NCBI RefSeq assembly: GCF_004359215.1
Contig: NC_090627.1
Span: 11,493 to 75,492, forward strand
Reading direction: 5' to 3'
From: Bremia lactucae
Lineage: Eukaryota > Oomycota > Peronosporomycetes > Peronosporales > Peronosporaceae
DNA: 64,000 nucleotides
Part shown: positions 44,784 to 53,401 of the stretch, piece after piece
How positions within the stretch are numbered: the first letter of the stretch is position 1
How the letters are laid out: each line of letters opens with the position of its first letter
Made by a program: the position numbers and the translations under genes
The notes under the pieces: generated by a model
Seen by the model: only the letters and a program-made list of their open reading frames with translations
What the model was told of the DNA's origin: nothing
Database searches by the model: none

Positions 44784-46143
44784 GTGCTCTCCGAAGAAGT
44801 GCCGCGCCGCCTACCAGCCGGTAGGGGCATCGGGCACGAAATTAATTTGGAACCTGGCACCAAGTATGGTCTGAACAGGAAACGGTTGTTGCCGAAAGAA
44901 CAAGTCGATTATATCGATAAGCTCTTCGACAAGCGAGCCAAGGCGGGACATGAACATGAGGGCGAGTCGGCTCACTCCAGCCCGAACTTCTGTGTGCGTA
45001 AAGCCACAGGTGGATGGCGCGTGGTTCATGCTTACAATAAGCTGAACACGGCCACCATTCCGGCGCAAACGTAAATCTGTTGAACTCCATGGAAAAGTCA
45101 ATTATCTTTTCCGCGTTGGATTTAAAGGATGGCTACTATCAGGTACTCATGAGAGAGTCCGATGTGGCCAAAACGGTAGTAAGCACCCCAAGCGGTATGG
45201 TTTAGGAGTGGCTTGTGTGCTCGAAGGTTTGAAAAACGCCTCAGCAACATTCAATCGAGTAGTGGCTCACATGATGCGTCAGCACCGTGCCTACGCGCGT
45301 CATTACTTTGACGATGCATTCGTTCACAGTAGGGCCGAGGGCGGGCTGAGCGCAATTGAGTCGCACAAGTATCATTTCGACGCTGTGTTGCAGACTCTGG
45401 GGGACGCCCAATTGTACGTCAACTTGCAAAAGTGCGTCATAGGGGTCTCCGAGATACCTGTGCTGGGCTGCATCGTAGGTTCACATGGTGTACGAGCAGA
45501 CCCAGACAAGGTAAAATCGGTAAAGGAATGGCCAATCCCACGGCATGTGAAGGATTTGCGCCAATTCCTAGGGCTCGCTCATTACTTGCATAAGTATAGC
45601 AAGAATTATGCGGAGCAAACTAAACCATTATCTGATCTCCTTAAAACGGACACAGAATGGGTTTGGTTAAAAGAACAAGAAGATGCGTTCACATCAGTGA
45701 AACAGTCTCTTGTTGAGGCACCGGTCTTGGCATTGCCAGACGTGGACAAGATCTTTAGCGTCGTCTGCGATGCAAGTAATTTTGCAATCGGCAGCGCGCT
45801 TATGCAGAAGGATGACGACGGCGTAGACCGTGTCATCTCTTATCAGTCCCGGCTATTAAAAACCGCAAAACTGAGTTACCCTGTGCATGACAAAGAGCTA
45901 CTTTCACTAAAGTATGCTCTTGTCAAGTTTTGTGTGCACCTTTTGGGCACCGAACCATTTGTGGTTTATACCGCAATAAACTCACCACACCTCTCGCCTA
46001 GAGTGACAAGATGGCTCACATTCTTCTCTGAATTTAATTTCAAAGTTGAATACAAGCCGGGTAGGTCGAATGTCTTGGCTGACGCGTTGTCGCGCAGACC
46101 AGACTTCGAGATCAGACTCCAGGAAAGTGTGTCTAGTGCTTAA
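44784..46143 (+). pseudogene. Family-C reverse transcriptase and RNase H
   Basis: RT part 1 (44784-45074): PKEQVDYIDKLFDKRAKAG and PNFCVRKATGGWRVVHAYNK. It ends at a stop, and the palm region is in other frames until 45208. RT part 2 (45208 on): catalytic HYFDDAFVHS, then LGCIVGSHGV and FLGLAHYLHKYSKNYAEQTK. RNase H (about 45760-46100): VVCDASNFAIGSAL, PVHDKELLSLKYAL and NVLADALSRRPD. The third catalytic region reads VVYTAINSPHL, so the segment with the DHASLRT-type Asp is missing by an in-frame deletion. Confidence 0.85.
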
Positions 46144-46149
46144 GCACAT

Positions 46150-47261
46150 TCTGAGCCGTTAACGTTGGCAGCCATAAAGGCTCACCGCGTAAAGAGATCG
46201 TTAGCCTCTGATATGTAAGAGAAATACAGTCAGGAAGAACATTGTCACCTGCTGTTAGATCACTTCGGTGGACGAAAGATAACCCTTCCGTCGCACCTGA
46301 AGGCTAAGCTAAATCGCTTCAGTTTCAGCGATGGCCTGTAATGGCATCAGCTGACACCTTGTGATCCCTTGAAAATCTACGAGCCTCATGACACAGAACT
46401 CAAGCTGATGATCCTTCACGAGCTCCATGATGCGCCATCGAGTGGGCATCTGGGCCGCGAAATTTTTTTTTAAAAATGCCGACATAATTTTAGTGGCCAC
46501 ACCTACATCGAGGTGTTGCCAACTATATTCGCTCCTGCGAACAGTGTCAGCAAATTTACACCATACAACAGTGCGCCATTGCTTCCGCTACCGATTCCAA
46601 CGGATTGTTGGAAGTCGGTTATTCATGTTTGGCATGCCGCCCGACCACAAGGGTTGAGGGGCTCGTCGTCTTTGTAGACAGACTGAGCAAAATGGTGCAT
46701 TTACCACCATGTAAGACATCGATCACAGGCAAGGAGGCAGCTCTCTTGATCTTATATCATGTATACCGACTACACGGGATGCCCGAGTACATAGTATCGG
46801 ACCGAGATCCACGTTTTACATCCGGGTTTTGGCGTCATGTGTTTGAGCTGCAAGGTAGCAATTTCCACATGTCGACCGCAGGTCATCCCCAGACCTCTGG
46901 TCAAATAGAACGTGCCAATCGGGTTGTGGCAGATGTATCACGCACGATAGCGACTCCAAAAGAATGGAGCAAAAAATTGCCCTTCGTGATGTTTAGTATA
47001 AATAACAATGTCCACGCCAGTACGAGTGTTACACCTTTTTATATAAACGGACTGCGGCATCCTCGGACGCCAGTCTCGTTCGTGCGCAGCCCGAGTCTTA
47101 GTGACGGAGGGCCCCTCTTTTTGCTCGGTGCGAAAGAGGGATGCAATTTCGTGACGATGACCCACGAGGATATCATCTCAAAGACTGAAATTTGCCCTAG
47201 TGATCCTGCTGGTTTGGCAGTGGTAAGTATAGAGTCACGGCAAGGATGCCTGTGCATTTGA
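46150..47261 (+). pseudogene. Family-C integrase
   Basis: Degraded zinc region (46400-46560: LHELHDAPSSGHLGR) followed by the catalytic core in one long frame (46605-47261): VFVDRLSKMVHLPP with the first Asp, EYIVSDRDPRFTSGFW with the second, and STAGHPQTSGQIERANRVV with the Glu. The core triad is intact although the upstream domain is broken. Confidence 0.85.
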
Positions 47262-47549
47262 ACAATAACGATGTTCGTTGTTGACAACTACGTCCTATAA
47301 CGAACATCTCGGCGGTGTCAGCGGCGAGTTGATGCTAAAAGCGTGAGCGAGCTCAACGCTTTGTGGATGAGTGATTAGCCATCACACGTAAAGTCGGTGA
47401 CGCGGTAAGTGCACCGGATAAGCGAAAACAATATGCAGACCAAAATGGTCGCAAAAACAATGAACGCTTTAGAGTGCGAGAAAAAGTACTATTAAGTACT
47501 GCTTACCTAAAATGCAGTTTATGTACTACCTGGAGGTACTACAGAATTA

Positions 47550-47894
47550 TTGCCGCGTTTCATCGCGCCGTTTACGGTGGTCGAAATGGTTGGAGGCCAA
47601 AGTTATAAGCTTATTCTGTCCCCGTATAAGAAGACGCACGCCGTCTTTTACGTGGGTCGTCTGAAAATATATGTTGATCCAGAAGAGATCACATACCCCA
47701 TCCGTCTAAGGAGACAGATGGTGACGCCGACAGTGAGTCGAGCGTCGATCGGGTGTGGAGACGGGAGGTGCAGTACCGCCCATGATTTCTTTCACACGCA
47801 AGCGAGCGAAGTTAATTTTAAATTGCTGCGACTGTTGTATCGCCACATCGGAATGTGGCTGAAAGCGGCGCAGGAAGTGGTTGATTCATTTTAA
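47550..47894 (+). pseudogene. Family-C integrase C-terminal region
   Basis: LPRFIAPFTVVEMVGGQSYK and HAVFYVGRLKIYVDPEEITY match the SH3-like GPFxV...HPxFxVxxL part that ends gypsy integrases. It terminates at a TAA, 47892-47894, about 50 bp before the end of the antisense ORF. Confidence 0.75.
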
Positions 47895-47941
47895 TGCAAC
47901 ACTACCGGGATCGAGGAAACGCGACGACCAAGTTGTTTTCT

Positions 47942-48722
47942 TTAAGCCTTCCACGAACTATAGGTGCCGTAATAATTATGTGCATCTGAATAGCGCGCTC
48001 TAGGAGCGACACACTCGAAGGTGGCATTGGTGGTTCGCATAGCCACGTTCAATGCGAGGGCTTGTGACACCGACTGGACACGTTCACGTGCCGTCGGTGG
48101 AGCTTTACGCTCAGGCTCTTCTGCGTCAGACCCAGTGTGAACGATGATCTGAACGACAGGTGTTGTGGTTCTGCCCAACTGAGAAGCAGCTGCAATTATA
48201 TGGGCAGCGCTCTTACGAATGGTCACTGCACTAGCTAGCGCAGACGACGAGACAGTTGCTTTGTTGGCGTAAGGCAAGTTGGCTCTGCAAAGTTGGGCGT
48301 CTTCATGTTAGGAGCAATGGGTGAACTTTGGATTGGCAATAAAGCGCCATCATCCTTCCTCATTAGCTTGCTGTACTCATCACTACTATGTGAGGTGATG
48401 GCATCGGTGTCGACACATTGTAGTCAACAATGAGCGACGGATCTACGTCCACACTGTAAACGTGGGATGGCATCGGTGTCGACTCATTGTAGTCAACAAT
48501 GAGCGACCGATCTACACATCCACACAGTAAAGTTGGGTGAATCTGTAAGTCCAGTTAGCGCGACAGCAGTAGTAGCTGTCGGCGTTGCAACTGTGGCACT
48601 AAGCGACGGCGGCGTATTAATGCGGCGCTGACGCTTCATGCGTGGTTGTGAGGGCATCTTTGCAGACGACCCATCATCTTTGCCCCTCCAAGGTGGCATG
48701 GCTGGCGCTGTGTGAGGGCACA
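47942..48722 (-). pseudogene. Antisense ORF of family C
   Basis: A minus-strand frame directly upstream of the 3' LTR, opposite to gag-pol. It begins MPPWRGKDDGSSAKMPSQPR, is rich in Ser, Thr, Ala and Pro, has basic KRQRR, and ends with RKAPPTARERVQSVSQALAL and a short Tyr-rich tail. At least one frameshift separates the two blocks, and a duplicated 'GGCATCGGTGTCGAC' segment (48389-48490) lies between them. Its homologue is at 255-870. Unrelated in sequence to the family-B antisense ORF; function unknown. Confidence 0.6.
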
Positions 48723-48831
48723 CAGGTCGCTAGAGTGACTGAGAGAACTAGAGCGGCGCGTTAAGCAGCTCGCTGTCCCTCGTTCCTCTTTGACGAATTT
48801 GCAAAATGAGAATTCGCTCTTAAAGGGCAGA

Positions 48832-49322
48832 TGGTGTAATGTGCTAAAGGTGTTCTAAGTTACATAATTCCCATTAAGTTCACTTTGTGTACTTAAGGGG
48901 TTGGTCAATTACCTAAATTAAGTAATAAGGCTCACCACTTGGGTGTGGTTCGCATTGTGACCCACCCTTGTGTATGTGATGCACCTGAGGGCATTCACAT
49001 CAACGAGGATGATGGCTAGCGTCAATGAAGATACGAGGTACTTAGAATAATACTCTCGCAATACATATCTACAGAGATGAAATGTAGGATTGGTTAAATA
49101 GGTTCTAATTCAATACAATTAAATATAAATCAGTCTGAAAACTACTTTCTAGTTGAGCGCACGCGGAGCCGGGTTACCGCTCCCGTGACGTCACTGAAAT
49201 TAGGTTTCTATTTCGTTGGGTGAGGTCGCTTTGGCGCCCATCAACTGCCTCACTGCACGTGATAGAAGAACGGATGAACCACTTCCTCACTGTGCCTGAA
49301 GGTGTGTTCGTAAGTCGAGCGT
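48832..49322 (+). repeat. Family-C LTR (3')
   Basis: It starts TGGTGTAATGTGC after a purine-rich AAAGGGCAGA and keeps the full 3' third (TTGGGTGAGGTCGCTTTGGC; CTCACTGCACGTGATAGAAG). It is clearly diverged from the 5' LTR. Confidence 0.75.
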
Positions 49323-49342
49323 TGTTCTATAGTAGCGCCCGC

Positions 49343-49690
49343 CTACATTATGTCGCACCAAATTTCTTGATAAAATTTTATCGCATCCTCCAGTACCGTG
49401 CTGTCCCGGGTTTCGAGCCATAACGGCCCGTCAACGGTTAGCAACGCCACGTAAATCAACAAACCTGGCTCATCACAAGTACGATTTTTTTCCATCGCTA
49501 TGGCTATCAAAAATTGGCATTGCGAATTGTCAAGGTTCTCCACACCACGAATACTAACGCCACCTATTTTTTCAACCGTAGACTTAGTACCGATATTTTT
49601 TTTTCGTTGAGAGTTGAATTCTGTTTTTGAGCTTAATTTACTTACCCAATACAAGCGCAAGAAACTTCTCAAGCGGCAATGCAACTTTGA
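49343..49690 (-). pseudogene. Unidentified exon-like remnant between two retroelements
   Basis: The minus-strand frame contains VEKIGGVSIRGVENLDNSQC, IAMEKNRTCDEPGLLIYVAL and DGPLWLETRDSTVLEDAIKF before a stop. Upstream, KVALPLEKFLALVLG is followed by a GTAAGTAAATT donor-like site, and a T-rich stretch ends in an AG before STVEKIG, so two exons of a host or DNA-transposon gene are possible. Both ends are cut by retroelements. I do not recognise it. Confidence 0.4.
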
Positions 49691-49694
49691 GCTT

Positions 49695-50015
49695 GCAACT
49701 GACCCCTTTTACTAGTACTGATAAGTACCATTTAACCTTACACTGATTACAGTGTATATGAGGTGACTCGAAACTTCACGTACACAAGGGTACAGAGGAA
49801 GGTTTCTATGAAGCTAAGGGTATTTAGCTTAAAGGTCTAAACTAAGGCTTTTTAATAAAGAGAAGTAAATATATATATATATATATATGTTCAGTTTCCT
49901 ACATCATGATCTTCTATCAACTACTGAACTTATTATATTCGTAACTAACTAAATATGGCGCCTCCTTGCGCAACGCACAATGTGTCTTATAACGATTGGC
50001 AGGGTTGACTTTAAG
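49695..50015 (-). repeat. Family-B LTR, truncated (copy 4, 3' side)
   Basis: It keeps the ACACTGATTACAGTG and GGCGCCTCCTTGCGCA blocks but lacks the TGTAACGGGG start and the last 170 bp. It includes a (TA)n tract at 49868-49889 absent from other copies. Confidence 0.75.
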
Positions 50016-50129
50016 TTAAATTAATAATGACTGATTCGGGTGACAGGGAATACTTTAATGTCGCTCTCTGTAATTTTGCATTATTGATTTTATTAAAAAT
50101 TCCAATTTTGTTGCATTATCGATCTTTGT

Positions 50130-51800
50130 TCGGAAATCCGTGCGTGTCGGCCGTGAGGCCGCAAAGCTGACAGCTGCGCGGATCAGGTCAGCTGCTGGAA
50201 ATGCAAACGTTTCAGTAGACGCTGATGCGTCTACTGTGGGGAATCTGCTCTGACTGGAACTTGTCATCTGTTGATGCATTGCAGGTAACGGTGACAAGTC
50301 ACCTGCTACATTAATTGTATATGACCGGTCCAAGTCACCGTCTTGCCCGACTCAGTGGCTACTGTGACGACCGCCGGATCACCCGGGCCCGAGTCCGTTA
50401 AGCCTTTGGGTTCTAACGTGACTACCAAAGAGGTGATGACGAGGTTATTTAACTCGTCGGACCTCTTTGGTGGGGAGTCATCATCAGATGACTCCGAGGC
50501 CGATGACCACTCTGGTGACGTTTTTAGTATGCGTCACCAGGAACAACGTGGTCGCGAAGGAAAGAGTACTGGTGGTGGGGCTAGCTTGCATTACCTGAGA
50601 AGGAGTGAATGTAGTGATCGCTCCCAGGGCCAAGCTAATGTTAACGTTAACATGATCCAACAGGAGAGGGACCGCAATACGTTGCGGTTCGCTCCTGAAA
50701 AGAGGCCTTGGTCACCCTCTAAGAGATACCTCATTCGTTGGTCTGGTATGACCACATGACCTGCACCCTCAAAACAGCATGGGCATGAGTCCCCCCAGGA
50801 AAAGGCAAGGAATCCCTGCCTTTCTAGACAAACGGTGCAACTGATAGCGTGCACCGACTACGGTCCTATACTTAAACCGTTTACGGGAAGTATTTAGCTT
50901 GTCAAGCCAGACCTCACTGCCTATGTTTTGTATATTCTGTACAAAGGCTGTCCAAGCTTGGAACAATGGTTTGACGTCCTTTGCCCGTTTGCAAGTGTAC
51001 CAACGATGCCGGTAAAAGGCATCGAGGAAGAATTCTGTTTCATCCTCACCAGGCTTGTGAAGCCTGGATGAGTCGAATAACGGAATATGATATTGATCGT
51101 TCCCTTAGGAAGCGTATTCCCTCAAAGACCTCCATTGGAGGACTTTCGTCTCGTACGAGATGCGTCAAGGGATTGAGAACCTCCAATCCTTTACGAGCGC
51201 CGGAAGCGCTCGTTCTCTGATGGAGGTGGATGGGTCTCGTCGTACTGTAGAACGAGACCCGGAACGTCCAACATCAATTGGGAACAAGATTCCCAACAAT
51301 TATGCGAGGGTGGATACCCTCACCAACGACCGAGATAACTCGTTCGAACCCCCTTTACCTGAGGGTGGCTCAAGAAACTTACAACAAGAAAACGCTTCTT
51401 ACCACCTGAATCCATCAATGGATAAGGAGGGGGGGAAGATTAGATTCGCCTCGTTTGATGAGCATGATTCCACATCGTGATTTAGATCACACCCTTTATT
51501 ATTTAAGGGAGAATTATGATCACGAGCGACCCCGTCGCCGCGCGTTAGCGGCGAAGTCGATAATGTTTCACGTGACCAGTTGAAAAGTTGTGCGCAGATT
51601 GCGACTGAACAACTGGCGAACGAAAGGACACATCAGTCCCTTCAAAACGAGCTATTGACAGCTCGTCGAAAGATCTCTTCCTTGGAGCAATGAGCGGATC
51701 ATCTGTTCAAGAGAATTAAACCCTGTTCCAAGACAATAAGTCTTTGGCTCGGATCCATCAGGCTTTGGCTGATGCTCTTGACTGTTCTAATGTAATCTGA
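50130..51800 (+). pseudogene. Antisense ORF of family B (copy 4)
   Basis: Plus-strand frames: SVATVTTAGSPGPESVKPLG and MTRLFNSSDLFGGESSSDDS (50343-50520), then RFAPEKRPWSPSKRYLIRWS. An inverted segment (50755-51100) carries the FQAW/VWLDKLNT block on the other strand. The plus frame resumes with MRQGIENLQSFTSAG and DNSFEPPLPEGG, and the coiled coil runs to LADALDCSNVI and a TGA at 51798-51800. That stop overlaps the pol stop (51787-51789, minus strand), so the two frames end tail to tail within 14 bp. Function unknown. Confidence 0.6.
50755..51100 (-). other. Internal inversion in the antisense ORF
   Basis: Compared with the copies at 5527-7240 and 35150-36795, this 346-bp block is reversed. 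The breakpoints are clean: TATGACCA is joined to CATGACCT on the left, and GATCGT to TCCCTTAGG on the right. Confidence 0.8.
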
Positions 51801-52526
51801 AATCGCAAGAAGCCTCGTGCTGATGGTACGGTCGGAGACGCCTTACGTAAAACGTAGGATGCGTACGCATCCTACGAGGCAGCTCGATCGTGTATGCATT
51901 GCCTTGGCGGTGCAGTACACGGAACGGGCCGATATACCTGGGCAGTGTTTCATTACTGTCAAGATTCGTCACTACATGTTTTAGTAAGTTTACCGTAGAC
52001 ATTAGGACTAGTTCGTTAACGTTAAATTAAAGAATGTTGGCTCTTCCATTATTGTTAGAGTTTCGTTTATGTCGATTTACCGCGTCAGCGATGGAATCCT
52101 GTGCGAAGCGGACCACTGCTTCTCTAGCCAGCAGGACATCACCTTTTGACTCGGTTCTATTTTTGCTTTCAGTGCGACCGGCTCCCACTCTTTCCTAGTT
52201 AGAGCATTATTGTTCTCAATAGTATCATTGTTTTCGATGCTGAGTTTTTCCGCATCGTTATTAAAGTTTGCAATGGCATTTAGTTTGTCCACTTCAATGT
52301 TGATTAAAAATGAGCAAAAGGTAGAAAGGTTTTTAATCGAGCGAGTCTCTCCCCGCTTTGAGTAAGAGTCACTTTCAAACAAGGTGGGAATACGTGAATG
52401 GCGGAAGCCGTTCACTTAAAACAGTGTATGCTTTGTAAAAGTATGCACTGACTTGTTGATTGCGAAATCTCCCATCGGCAAGAACTCGCTTTTACTCGTT
52501 AAAGAGTGGACGTACCCGCGAAGCAT

Positions 52527-52608
52527 ATTCAATTCGATTAAATATAAATCAGTCTTAAAACTACTTCCTAGTTAGCAACACAAGTGCGCACGTGAAGCCC
52601 GATTACCT
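52527..52608 (+). repeat. Family-C LTR fragment inside integrase (copy 4)
   Basis: It matches family-C LTR sequence (ATTAAATATAAATCAGTCT; AGTGCGCACGTGAAGCC) and occupies the same integrase position as 34328-34407. Confidence 0.75.
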
Positions 52609-52915
52609 CTTCGAAGATACGGTTTGCACGCTCCGTCTGACCATCTGTTTTAGGATGATCAGAAGTTGACATTTTCAAATGTGTTTCAACTGATTTGAAC
52701 ACAGTTTGCCAAAATTTTGCCGTAATTTAGGGTCTCGATCCGAGACTTGTTCACGGGGAAACCCATGGAGTCGAAATATCGCGTCAACAAAGGCAGGAGC
52801 ACAGCCTTTGGCTGTGATCGACCTGTATACTGCAGCAAGATGTACGATTTTGCTGAAACGATCAGCACAAACTAGAATACTAACATTCTTATGATGGTCG
52901 TCGGGAAATCCGAAG

Positions 52916-53367
52916 ACACTCGTATACTCGCGGCGTTTTTGTTATCCGGAATAAGACACACAGCGTGTGACTTAACGGGGAAGTCTTCTGTGAGTGGCAA
53001 GAAGTCGCGGTGTGCCGGGCGGCCGCTAGATGACAGCCACCGTTGTAATTGCTGCTGACCACTGTGGTGAGGATCACAGTAAGGCCACACGATGCAACCA
53101 CAGCGCCATCCGCGAGCTTAGCAAATTCAATTACGGAATATGACGTGACATCATAGCTTCCTACGACTGTTTCCTTCTCCACGTTCGGCGCATCAGAATG
53201 GATAGACTTGTAGGCTTCAGTTGCTCTTTCAGTTCATCAATTTTCTGTCCTTGCTATTTTAATAAATTCTAACGAATTTGTCGAGTCAAAAGCAGTTCAC
53301 GTTAAGGACGAAGTCCATGGATACAGACTGCCAACACAATTTGTCGAGTCAAAAAGCAGTTCACGTT
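52916..53367 (-). other. Foreign insert in integrase (copy 4)
   Basis: The reverse complement is nearly identical to 33634-34024 and sits at the same point of the integrase, flanked by GAAG (52912-52915 and 53368-53371). It is longer here because of a 63-bp tandem duplication at its right edge. The encoded frame (VEKETVVGSYDVTSYSV) is frameshifted relative to copy 3. Confidence 0.7.
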
Positions 53368-53401
53368 GAAGACGAAGTCCATGGATACAGACTGCCAACA
53401 C
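53276..53401. repeat. 63-bp tandem duplication
   Basis: Two adjacent units starting AATTTGTCGAGTC (53276 and 53339) and including CCATGGATACAGACTGCC. Each unit spans the border between the foreign insert and integrase. Copy 3 has one unit only. Confidence 0.8.

Larger units (their letters stand above)
41956..49322 (+). mobile_element. Ty3/gypsy retrotransposon, family C, full length
   Basis: Two same-orientation LTRs (41956-about 42423; 48832-about 49322) enclose gag, PR, RT, RNase H, integrase and, next to the 3' LTR, an antisense ORF. The left LTR lacks about 100 bp present in the right one. The RT box YFDD and integrase DDE residues are present, but frameshifts and stops in gag and pol make it defective. 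The exact outer ends are uncertain because no target-site duplication is clear. Confidence 0.88.

Noticed and set aside
49868..49889. AT-rich origin or regulatory site
   Set aside because: It is a simple (TA)n microsatellite in one LTR copy and is absent from the others.
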